Notes under the pieces: generated by a model
Told to the model about the DNA's origin: nothing
Seen by the model: only the letters and a program-made list of their open reading frames with translations
The model's database searches: none
Source: DAOVQB01 sp023128935
Lineage (GTDB): Bacteria > Eisenbacteria > RBG-16-71-46 > CAIMUX01 > WJJG01
Assembly: GCA_030628905.1 (NCBI GenBank)
Contig: DAOVQB010000043.1
Location: 1-25,265 of the forward strand
Length of the DNA: 25,265 nt
Reading direction: 5' to 3'
In this document: one piece after another, positions 7,681-14,182 of the stretch
How positions within the stretch are numbered: the stretch's first letter is position 1
Layout: the number at the start of each line of letters is the position of its first letter
Program-made: the position numbers and the translations under genes

Positions 7681-7794
7681 TTGATGAGCGGCGGGCCCCG
7701 GCCGCACATCTGGTGCGCGATGGGCTCAAGCCCAGCGCGTGCTAGCCTCTCACGTCCCTTCCCGCCCGCTCAATCAAATGGTTGGACCGCGGCG

Positions 7795-8067
7795 TCACTT
7801 GCTGGCAGCTTGCTTCTTCGCTGGCTTCGGAAGATCCGGCTCAAAAGAGCTGATTATCTTGCCGGCGGGATCCTGAATGCGGAGTCTAACATGGAGCCTG
7901 TCTCTTGCTCCTTCGCGACGCCAGAGAGTTGAGACGCAAACGGGGGGGAAGGGTATGGGAAAGCGTGAAACAGCAAAGGCTTCAAGTGCATCGATATAGC
8001 TAACGGAGTTAGTTTCGCTGTCAGTAATGACGCGCTGGCAGGTTAGAGCCCATTGAAGAGTTGGCAT
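7795..8067 (-). CDS. Small DUF6941-like protein
   Basis: A 90-residue protein; ATG 8067 follows GAGGAG by 6 nt, and the hicB-like stop lies just upstream. It has the look of the DUF6941 family: a short beta-rich protein opening with MPTLQWALTCQRVITDSETN, a stretch on SYIDALEAF, and a LHVRLRIQDPAGKII strand. It ends in a lysine/alanine-rich tail (KPAKKQAASK). No catalytic motif, signal peptide or membrane segment is visible. Function unknown. The 14-nt gap to the HicB-like gene implies one transcript, so it may be a partner of that regulator, although it does not resemble a HicA toxin. The family assignment is tentative. Confidence 0.7.
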   Translation of the reverse strand: MPTLQWALTCQRVITDSETNSVSYIDALEAFAVSRFPIPFPPVCVSTLWRREGARDRLHVRLRIQDPAGKIISSFEPDLPKPAKKQAASK

Positions 8068-8081
8068 AGGTTTCTCCTCTT

Positions 8082-8609
8082 CTAGCCTGCGGATCTCACA
8101 AGCCGGAAGGTGTTTGATGAAGAACCGTATTGCTGGATATCCGGTTGGAGTTCGTGATCCGATGACGTTGACGAATCCGCGGACACCTCCACGATTGCAT
8201 CACTCATGGTTGTCGCTAGTGAGGTCCGCAATGCCGTGATGGCGGCGCTCACCTCCTCTGTCATTGCCACACGGGTCTCTGCTGCCCCCTGAGCGTGGGC
8301 AAGGACGCTTGAGACCAGGCTGTTGAGGGAGATTCCTTGTCGTTCCGCTTCATGAGCCAACCAGGCATGTAGAGAGCGGGGCAACCGGAGCCGAAATTGG
8401 CCACTGTACTCCTCCATGGAATCGGGCTCGGGAATTGGCCAGCCCTCAGACTCGTAGGTTTCCAGCGCTAGCTCAATGGCCTGTTCTAGTTCTGCGACTG
8501 CGCGCTGGGCTGTCTCCCCAAGGGCAGAGACGTCTCCGAGTGCAGGACATACTGCCACGAACATCGCGTCCTGATCACTCCAGGACACTTTGATGCTGTA
8601 GTGAGACAT
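8082..8609 (-). CDS. HicB-type antitoxin/regulator with ribbon-helix-helix domain
   Basis: A 175-residue protein; ATG 8609 follows TTAGGAG. Residues 1-62 read as the HicB partial RNase-H-like fold (MSHYSIKVSWSDQDAMFVAV, CPALGDVSALG, then a helix AVAELEQAIELALETY and PIPEPDS). Residues about 68-108 are an Arc/HicB ribbon-helix-helix, with GQFRLRLPRSLHAWLAHEAE and GISLNSLVSSVLAH. The 65-residue tail is serine-rich and unassigned. HicB normally pairs with an upstream HicA toxin of about 60-80 residues; none is visible here, so this is an orphan or has a different partner. A 7-6-7 inverted repeat sits between the -10 and -35 of its likely promoter, which fits autorepression by the ribbon-helix-helix domain (inference). 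Confidence 0.82.
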   Translation of the reverse strand: MSHYSIKVSWSDQDAMFVAVCPALGDVSALGETAQRAVAELEQAIELALETYESEGWPIPEPDSMEEYSGQFRLRLPRSLHAWLAHEAERQGISLNSLVSSVLAHAQGAAETRVAMTEEVSAAITALRTSLATTMSDAIVEVSADSSTSSDHELQPDIQQYGSSSNTFRLVRSAG

Positions 8610-8617
8610 GGGTTCTC

Positions 8618-8719
8618 CTAATCCTCATCGAGGAGGCCCAATTCGCGTGCGGCGTCCAGTAATTGCCTAACATGAAAAGGCTTAGCCGTTCCCCCAAACC
8701 TCGTCCAGGATGGTACCAT
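8618..8719 (-). CDS. Possible 33-residue leader ORF before hicB
   Basis: A short frame reads from ATG 8719 (or ATG 8731, 37 residues) to TAG at 8618-8620, ending in LLDAARELGLLDED. Its stop overlaps the ribosome binding site of the HicB-like gene, an arrangement that suits coupling or a decayed upstream partner. Against it, the ATGs have no ribosome binding site and lie inside the predicted promoter/operator. It does not match HicA. Low confidence as a gene. Confidence 0.25.
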   Translation of the reverse strand: MVPSWTRFGGTAKPFHVRQLLDAARELGLLDED

Positions 8720-8738
8720 ATTCGGTACCATTTCACAA
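8710..8738 (-). promoter_or_regulatory. Likely hicB promoter with palindromic operator
   Basis: On the minus strand TTGTGA (8733-8738) and TACCAT (8710-8715) are 17 bp apart, a sigma-70-like pair with 4 of 6 matches each. Positions 8711-8730 form a perfect inverted repeat TGGTACC-6-GGTACCA, and each half contains the palindrome GGTACC. An operator lying in the spacer and overlapping the -10 box fits repression, most simply by the HicB-like ribbon-helix-helix protein. Confidence 0.6.
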
Positions 8739-8748
8739 TGAGTTTAGC

Positions 8749-8762
8749 GGGAATTTATTCCC
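8749..8762. promoter_or_regulatory. Second inverted repeat in the divergent region
   Basis: GGGAATTTATTCCC is a perfect 6-2-6 inverted repeat lying 18 bp from the first operator, between the divergently transcribed hicB-like and CYTH genes. It could bind the same or another dimeric regulator. Confidence 0.4.
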
Positions 8763-8894
8763 TTCAGATTCGATACGGTTCACAATGGAACAGATGCCGC
8801 GTGGCGGATAGTAGGGGCCCGAGAACAGTATCGCCCGTCCGCGAGGAGGTATCCCGGAGCGCTCGCCCGAATGCGGATGTGCTAGAGTGAGCGC

Positions 8895-9434
8895 ATGGGA
8901 AGCAACATTGAGATCAAGGCGAGAATCGAGGACCTTGAGGGGCTGAAGGAGCGGGTTTGCAGGCTTAGCGACGGACCGGCCCAGCGGATTGTGCAGGAGG
9001 ACACGTTCTTCCACTCCAAACGCGGGCGGCTCAAGCTCCGGATCCTGGCTCCCGACCGGGGGGAGCTCATATACTATGAGCGAGATGATGGGCACGGGCC
9101 GCAGCGGTCAACCTACATCATCTCGCCAACAGCTGAGCCCGATTCTCTCAGGGCCATCCTTTCTGCTTCCCATGGGATCCGCGGCGTCGTGCGCAAGACG
9201 CGCCTGCTCTACATGGCGGGCAACACGCGGATTCACTTGGATGAGGTTGACGGGTTGGGAGCGTTCCTGGAGCTTGAGGTCGTCCTTGGTTCGGGCCAGT
9301 CGTCTGAGGAAGGCGAGGCCCTGGCCTCCGAACTCATGAGGAATCTTGAGATTGAGCCGTCTGCCCTGATCGATGTAGCCTACATCGATCTGCTTGAGGA
9401 ATCCGGAATTGGGCCTCATGCGCTTGGCGGCTGA
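8895..9434 (+). CDS. CYTH domain protein (class IV adenylate cyclase / thiamine-triphosphatase superfamily)
   Basis: A 179-residue protein, the usual length for a single-domain bacterial CYTH protein. It opens with NIEIKAR (residues 4-10), the metal-binding ExK-type signature. It then shows alternating charged strands lining a triphosphate tunnel: GRLKLRIL (44-51), LIYYERDD (58-65), RKTRLLYM (100-107), and IHLDEVDGLGAFLELEVVL (113-131) with the acidic ExE pair. Members bind inorganic triphosphate or nucleotides, and some are CyaB-type cyclases; which activity applies cannot be told here. The ATG at 8895 has only a weak GAGTGAG upstream. A GNAT gene follows after 45 bp on the same strand, so the two are probably co-transcribed. 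It diverges from the hicB-like gene. Confidence 0.88.
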   Translation: MGSNIEIKARIEDLEGLKERVCRLSDGPAQRIVQEDTFFHSKRGRLKLRILAPDRGELIYYERDDGHGPQRSTYIISPTAEPDSLRAILSASHGIRGVVRKTRLLYMAGNTRIHLDEVDGLGAFLELEVVLGSGQSSEEGEALASELMRNLEIEPSALIDVAYIDLLEESGIGPHALGG

Positions 9435-9479
9435 ATGGCCCGCAGAGTTCAGAGGCGGTATCTGAAGCGAGGGTGAGCG

Positions 9480-10304
9480 ATGAGGACGGTTTGTCTGCAT
9501 GACAAGGACGAGCTGGAGGTTTTCCTCAGGCGCAATACCTTCCTCCACCTCTATGAGATAGGGGATCTGGATGATTTCTTCTGGCCATACACCTGCTGGT
9601 ATGCCCTGAAGGACGATGATGGGATCCGCGAGGTCGCACTGCTCTACTTGGGGTTGAATCCGCCCACCCTGCTCGCATTCACGCGGGATCCCTCGGGAGC
9701 CATGGGTGAACTGCTCCGCTCCAGCAGGCATCTATTGCCCGCCAGATTCTATGCCCATCTCAGCGAGGGCGGCGTCTCGGCGTTCAAGGACGGATACCAG
9801 GTTCGGTCCCATGGAGCGCACTACAAGATGGCGCTGACGAACCCATCGGGCTTAGACGGGATCGACACATCAGAGGTTGTTCAATTAGCACCATCCGACG
9901 AGGAAGAGTTGAACGGCCTCTACGAGCTGAGTTATCCCGGGAATTGGTTCAACCCGTATATGTTGCGCACCGGTTGCTACTACGGCATCCGGCGCCACCA
10001 GCAACTCGTCAGCGTGGCGGGGATTCATGTATTGTCACTGCGGTACCGAGTGGCCGCGTTGGGGAATGTGACCACCCGTCCCGAGTTCCGAGGGCAGGGT
10101 TTAGCCACCACCGTCTGCGCTGCTCTGTGCCGGGCACTATTACCCACCGTGGATCATATTGGGGTGAACGTCAAAGCGGACAACAGCAGTGCAATTGCAT
10201 GCTACGAGGTATTGGGGTTCGAGCGCATCGCCTCCTACAGCGAATGTGACATTGGGCTGAGGAACGCGCCAATAGAATCGCCGGCTTGCGGACAAATGCG
10301 GTGA
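9480..10304 (+). CDS. GNAT family N-acetyltransferase
   Basis: A 274-residue protein with GAGGGTGAG just upstream of ATG 9480. The C-terminal half (about 132-262) is a GNAT domain. VAALGNVTTRPEFRGQGLAT (191-210) contains the acetyl-CoA pyrophosphate-binding R-G-Q-G-L-A loop (motif A), and NVKADNSSAIACYEVLGF (230-247) is the usual motif B with the conserved N...A..CYE.LGF. The N-terminal 120 residues form a second domain of the type seen in FR47-like or two-domain GNATs (FLHLYEIGDLDDFFW). The acceptor is unknown. It is probably transcribed with the CYTH gene and ends 9 bp from the convergent DUF89 gene. Confidence 0.87.
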   Translation: MRTVCLHDKDELEVFLRRNTFLHLYEIGDLDDFFWPYTCWYALKDDDGIREVALLYLGLNPPTLLAFTRDPSGAMGELLRSSRHLLPARFYAHLSEGGVSAFKDGYQVRSHGAHYKMALTNPSGLDGIDTSEVVQLAPSDEEELNGLYELSYPGNWFNPYMLRTGCYYGIRRHQQLVSVAGIHVLSLRYRVAALGNVTTRPEFRGQGLATTVCAALCRALLPTVDHIGVNVKADNSSAIACYEVLGFERIASYSECDIGLRNAPIESPACGQMR

Positions 10305-10313
10305 CAATAGCAT

Positions 10314-11174
10314 TCAATGATGGCCGCGGTCTTTTCCGCCTCGCTTGAGAATGATGCTCATGTCAGGCACGCCTGCATCCCGAGAGATCACGGGGCACTT
10401 CGTCTGTAGAAGGAAGAAGACGCGCTCGCCCTCTTGACTCAGGGTTTCATAGTTGGCTTGTCCCTTGGCGATGATGAGTTCGGCTTCATTATACAGCCTT
10501 CTAAATTCCGCCGAGCAGCGATTCAGGATTGTGCCGGGCGCGTCGTAACCGTTCTCGATAAGCGTTGCCACGCTATCCAAACCCGCTGCCAGTGCATCCT
10601 CCATGATTGCGTCATTTAGGATGGGTCCGCTCTTTACGACGTAGATCACCTTGGTTGCTAGATGGTCGATCAGCACGCGGTCAAACACCGTCTCACCTGC
10701 GTTGTCAGCCAAATAGAGCACGCCGCGGGCCGTGGCCAGGCACTCTCGAAAAGCCACGGTGTCGTCAATGGCGAACGGCTGCGCCAATACCCGCTCCACG
10801 GTATCTTTCAGGTTGAAGTTGTGGGAAGGGCCAAAGTCGATGATGTTGCCGGCAATGCTGATGCGGGCAGCCGTGATCAGTGGGTCATCCGCGCGAGCGA
10901 CTAGCTCTTTCAACCATGGGTAGAGCGCGAGGGCCTGGCGGGTGCTTTCTTCTTTGGCGGATTGGTAGGGATCCGCTCGGCCTCCCAACTCGCGCACGAT
11001 CCGGTGGATCCGATCGCCCATCTCCGGGGGAGTGCTGCCCGGACCAGACTTCCGGAGGTCGTCAAGGACACGCTCCACGATAAGGCGCTGCTGTTCTTCA
11101 TCCGCGCCACTCAGGCGGGCCGCCTGTAAGGCTTGGCGCAGGAAACATGGGTAGCAATCGAGATAGATTTTCAT
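10314..11174 (-). CDS. DUF89 family damage-control phosphatase
   Basis: A 286-residue protein starting MKIYLDCYPC at ATG 11174, where ATG overlaps the TGA of thyX (ATGA), so translation is coupled. The 40 residues further upstream belong to the thyX reading region and are not part of it. Family hallmarks are all present: a CYPC start, SIAGNIIDFG (106-115), LADNAGETVFD (155-165, metal-binding D and N), VVKSGPILNDA (179-189), AKGQANYETL (236-245) and KCPVI (259-263). DUF89 enzymes are metal-dependent phosphatases thought to dephosphorylate damaged or surplus phosphometabolites (established for eukaryotic and archaeal relatives). This version, with the Cys pair, resembles the single-domain prokaryotic subfamily. 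Linkage to thyX suggests a nucleotide or folate-related metabolite, but that is inference. Confidence 0.88.
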   Translation of the reverse strand: MKIYLDCYPCFLRQALQAARLSGADEEQQRLIVERVLDDLRKSGPGSTPPEMGDRIHRIVRELGGRADPYQSAKEESTRQALALYPWLKELVARADDPLITAARISIAGNIIDFGPSHNFNLKDTVERVLAQPFAIDDTVAFRECLATARGVLYLADNAGETVFDRVLIDHLATKVIYVVKSGPILNDAIMEDALAAGLDSVATLIENGYDAPGTILNRCSAEFRRLYNEAELIIAKGQANYETLSQEGERVFFLLQTKCPVISRDAGVPDMSIILKRGGKDRGHH

Positions 11175-12721
11175 TGCACTGCTCTGGCCTTCATGGCGTC
11201 GAAGTCGTGCTTTCCAGCGGCGAGCATCATGCCGAGCGGCATGCGCTCTTGAGCTTGACGGATCATCTCGGTGGCCAAGCTGCGGATGTCCCACTGCGCG
11301 TGTTCGTCCAGGCGGAGCCGGGAGAGGTGGTAGAGTTCACGTGCATTGAGATGGAAGACCACTCGCCGCCGGTGTGCGTTGGTCAGCGCATAGGCGGCTG
11401 CCTGCGGGCTCACGGCCAGGATCTTCGCAAAGACCTCCTCGGATTGCTTGCGCAACTGGTCAAACGAGTCCAGCAGACCGGCCTGCGCAAAGGAGTCAGG
11501 TATGGTGACTCCGAGACCAGGGGCGTAGGGTTGGCAGAGGAGACTAGCCATGCGATGGCGCTTGAGCTGCGCGAAGCAAGAGGCGCTCAGGATCAGCTCA
11601 AAAGTAAACCCTGGCAGTTCGAACTCGCGCGGGGGCGTTTCATGAACCTCCATCCGCCGGAGGCTCTCTTCAACAAGGCATCGGCGTCGGCCTTCATCCA
11701 GCCTGCGTAGGACAGCTTCGGACTCACGCCAGGAGAGCTGGCTGTGCTGATGGATGAGCGCCGTCAACAGAAGATCATCCCCATTTGGCGATGCGGAAAC
11801 GAGCTTGACGGTTCTGTCCCCCGTGTCCACGCCGGTGGTCTGCCGCGCGCCTGGTCCCGATAGCTGATCCACGCCGGTGGTCTGCCGCGCGCCTGGTCCA
11901 GACAGCTGGTCCACGCTGGCCCTCATGGCCGCAGGGGTTTCCCGCCGGTGAGGCGTCGCATCTGTGTAGCGCACGAGAGACGGCGCTGTGTCCGCCACGC
12001 TGCCGTGCATCTGCGCCCCCAGACGCCGGACTTCCTCCAGCGGGTCGGCAGCCAGGCGCCTGATCGTGGATTCCAGAATGCGGGCATTCAGAGTGACACC
12101 CACCTGTGCCGTGGTCGAGAGTCCGAGGAAATAGCGTGCGTCCTCCTTCGCTGCGCCCTCCAGCAGGCGGCGTTCGCTCTGCGACGCCCAGGCCGAAGGT
12201 TGAGTGCGGCGGTAGTAGTCGATCAGAGCCTGGTAGGCACGGCGATAGCCGTCTTGCTGTTGGGCCAGGAGGCGGCGGAAGTCGCGTTCCAGGGTGGTCC
12301 CGGCGATTTCGGCAGGGACTATGAAGTCGCGCTCGAGCAGTATGTAGCGCTGGGATTTCTCTGTATAGGAGCCCAGACGCGTCAGCTCCAGAGCCTCCAT
12401 TGCCAGTCGGGAGATGTCCAGAATGTCAAGATTGAAGACCGCGTGCTCGGCGACACTGGCGTGTCCGAACCCGAAGACGATGCGGCGATTGGACTGCCGG
12501 GCCGCGGCCACGTCTCCCAGGGCATCCCTGCGGAGTTCGGGAACCGGGCGAGGATCGCGGCTGATGCGGGCATAGGCAGCCGAAAGGGTCTCGGGCGTCA
12601 GGGCGTCGGGGTCGATCGATTCCAAACCAGTGTCGGACGCACACTCCGAGCCCTGCAAGGTTTCCCGGAACCGAGAGATGATGGTCTGATCCAGGTTATG
12701 GCCGGCCAGGATGACCTTCAT
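11171..12721 (-). CDS. Double-domain ThyX-like flavin-dependent thymidylate synthase
   Basis: A 516-residue protein, about twice the usual ThyX length (210-260), built of two ThyX-like halves. The first (about 75-245) has FGFGHASVAEHAVFNLDILDIS and SYTEKSQRYILL, but LTRLGS (113-118) replaces the RHRxxS motif. The second (about 315-505) has LKRHRMAS (386-393), intact RHRxxS, followed by LLCQPY instead of xxSQRY; later come HFLNARE-type VVFHLNARELYHLSRLR and QWDIRSLA. ThyX converts dUMP to dTMP using methylenetetrahydrofolate, FAD and NADPH. Each half keeps a different part of the signature, so complementation within one chain is possible. A linker (about 255-315) carries a duplicated 14-residue unit. 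ATG 12721 follows AAGGGAAG. The stop overlaps the DUF89 start. The symbol is left blank because activity is uncertain. Confidence 0.85.
   Translation of the reverse strand: MKVILAGHNLDQTIISRFRETLQGSECASDTGLESIDPDALTPETLSAAYARISRDPRPVPELRRDALGDVAAARQSNRRIVFGFGHASVAEHAVFNLDILDISRLAMEALELTRLGSYTEKSQRYILLERDFIVPAEIAGTTLERDFRRLLAQQQDGYRRAYQALIDYYRRTQPSAWASQSERRLLEGAAKEDARYFLGLSTTAQVGVTLNARILESTIRRLAADPLEEVRRLGAQMHGSVADTAPSLVRYTDATPHRRETPAAMRASVDQLSGPGARQTTGVDQLSGPGARQTTGVDTGDRTVKLVSASPNGDDLLLTALIHQHSQLSWRESEAVLRRLDEGRRRCLVEESLRRMEVHETPPREFELPGFTFELILSASCFAQLKRHRMASLLCQPYAPGLGVTIPDSFAQAGLLDSFDQLRKQSEEVFAKILAVSPQAAAYALTNAHRRRVVFHLNARELYHLSRLRLDEHAQWDIRSLATEMIRQAQERMPLGMMLAAGKHDFDAMKARAVQ
11828..11911. 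repeat. 42-bp tandem duplication in the ThyX-like linker
   Basis: Units 11828-11869 and 11870-11911 are nearly identical, with a partial third start at 11912 (CACGCTGG). In frame they encode DQLSGPGARQTTGV twice (residues 271-298). It lies in the linker between the two ThyX-like halves, where length change is tolerable. Confidence 0.9.
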
Positions 12722-12803
12722 GTGCTTCCCTTTGTGAAATGGCTGCTCCGCGCGCGAGATTTGCGGATCTGGTAGAACGACAAGGCGGTCAGGGAACGGA
12801 TTC

Positions 12804-13364
12804 CTAGCCGAGCGAACTCATCGCGAGGGGCGCGAGGTTCTCCGAGAAAAGGCGGAGCACGTATGGCCGATCCTCGATCTCGTATTCCTTTTTCCCCGAC
12901 TTCACCGCTTCGATGATTTTCTTGAAGAGAGCATCGTAGTCAGTGATGTCGCCCTTGGTCCGTACGGCCTCATCGGGAGGATCCTCAACGTCTATATAAT
13001 CGGTGATGGCCACGCGGTCCATGCCTGGCGTCGTTAGCTCGCCATCGCGATTGCCGTCGTAGAGGTCCTCGCGCCGATAGCCCACCTTGAGATGGGTGCG
13101 GTTGATGTAGGTTTGAATGGACACGGCGGAATAATCAGCGCGGACAGTGATCGAGTGGCTATAGTGAAACCCGTCGACCGGATTGCCACTCCTGCGTTCG
13201 TAGCACCCGCTGGAAAGCAGCAGTGCGCCGGCAACAGCAAGGATGGCGGGGATCACCAGGCCCATTCGGGCTCCACGCGGGACTCCCTTGCGCACACCCG
13301 CGGCACACGGGGTTTCCTGTTCGGTTTTCGGCCTACTGTGGACCATAACAGTCGATGACATCAT
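12804..13364 (-). CDS. Predicted lipoprotein with EF-hand-like loop
   Basis: A 186-residue protein; ATG 13364 follows GGGGGAGG by 5 nt. An internal ATG at 13265 with GGAG in front is an alternative that would give a standard-length signal peptide. A hydrophobic stretch at 35-50 leads to the lipobox LSSGC, with C54 as the lipidated residue. The mature part is a mixed alpha/beta domain of unknown family. It has DLYDGNRDGEL (100-110) matching the DxNxDG calcium-loop pattern, and a C-terminal helix-rich half. It is probably anchored in the periplasm or at the surface. Function unknown. It lies 82 bp upstream of thyX on the same strand and may be in the same transcript. Confidence 0.75.
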   Translation of the reverse strand: MMSSTVMVHSRPKTEQETPCAAGVRKGVPRGARMGLVIPAILAVAGALLLSSGCYERRSGNPVDGFHYSHSITVRADYSAVSIQTYINRTHLKVGYRREDLYDGNRDGELTTPGMDRVAITDYIDVEDPPDEAVRTKGDITDYDALFKKIIEAVKSGKKEYEIEDRPYVLRLFSENLAPLAMSSLG

Positions 13365-13564
13365 CCAGACCTCCCCCAGCGGATCTCTCTGCCAATGGAT
13401 CCGTAGAACCCGAGCACTGCCTCGAACTCCAGAGCTTATGAGGATACCCGCAAATCGACCTATCGATCAAGCCTCGAGCCTCGTTCTGAATTGGCCCGGG
13501 GGCCCCACCCATCTTGGGCTCACTGCCATTGAGCCCGCTGGCCTCAAAACGAGGCAGCTTCCGC

Positions 13565-13593
13565 TTGCCGGTCCGGCAGCCGCGCGGTATAGG
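13565..13593 (+). promoter_or_regulatory. Candidate sigma-70 promoter for the SMR-like gene
   Basis: TTGCCG (13565-13570) and TATAGG (13588-13593) are separated by 17 bp, about 48 bp before the ATG at 13642. The rest of the 13365-13641 gap between the divergent lipoprotein and transporter genes holds nothing recognised. Confidence 0.5.
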
Positions 13594-13641
13594 GTGACAC
13601 GAGGCTCAAGAAGCGGTCACCGCCCAGCAGAGAGGTCCCGA

Positions 13642-14007
13642 ATGAATGCGTATCTCTATTTGATTATAGCCCTGCTCCTCAATGCGGCAGCAAATCTGCT
13701 TCTCAAGTATTCTGCCATTCGGGAGGGAGGAGCCCAACCGGAAGCACTGCACGGGATTGCAGGCATCGTCCACACCTATCTCACATTTCCCTTCTTGGCC
13801 GGCCTGGCCTGCTTCGCCCTGAATGTGCTGATCTACACCCAGGCCCTCAAGAAGCTTCCCATCTCTGTCGCATACCCGCTCATGGTCTGTGGCGGGTATC
13901 TGATCATTCTCCTCGTTTCCTGGTTCCTGTTCCAGGAGCGACTGCCCCTTATGCGCTACGTTGGCGCTGGCCTTATGTTGACCGGTCTCTGGTTCCTCGT
14001 GCGGTGA
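13642..14007 (+). CDS. Small EamA/SMR-like membrane transporter
   Basis: A 121-residue protein starting MNAYLYL at ATG 13642, with AGAGAGG 7 nt upstream; the longer open frame starting at 13243 is not needed. Four hydrophobic segments (about 3-23, 47-68, 76-97, 104-120) fit the small multidrug resistance/EamA topology. Typical features are an N-terminal YLIIALLLNAAANLLLKYS helix, ALKKLPISVAYPLMVCGG (68-85) matching the third SMR helix, and FQERL (97-101) before the last helix. SMR-type proteins work as dimers in the inner membrane exporting cationic compounds, or as flippase subunits of the ArnE/ArnF kind. The glutamate normally in helix 1 of EmrE is not evident, so a lipid or undecaprenyl-linked substrate is as likely as drug export. 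Confidence 0.82.
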   Translation: MNAYLYLIIALLLNAAANLLLKYSAIREGGAQPEALHGIAGIVHTYLTFPFLAGLACFALNVLIYTQALKKLPISVAYPLMVCGGYLIILLVSWFLFQERLPLMRYVGAGLMLTGLWFLVR

Positions 14008-14182
14008 GATCGCCTGCGACCCGGAGACGGCCCCTCTCCTTGGCACTTGAGTTGCTATTTCCTGTGGTTTCGTCCGGATGATGTGACCGTGTGTCGACAG
14101 GTGTGCAGATACGCGGCCACAGTAAATGGCTAGTGAGAAGTGCGGGCTAGAGAGGGGTATGGTCCATCTGTGAGGAAGGGTG

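Noticed and set aside
8663..8890. A 75-residue plus-strand frame in the hicB-CYTH divergent region
   Set aside because: It crosses the predicted operator and has no ribosome binding site or recognisable product.
6688..11911. CRISPR-like direct repeats
   Set aside because: The 27-, 30- and 42-bp repeats are adjacent, without spacers, in only two clear copies each, and lie in frame inside genes.
11948..12775. A 275-residue plus-strand frame opposite the ThyX-like gene
   Set aside because: Antisense shadow; the ThyX motifs are on the other strand and the repeat units are in that frame.
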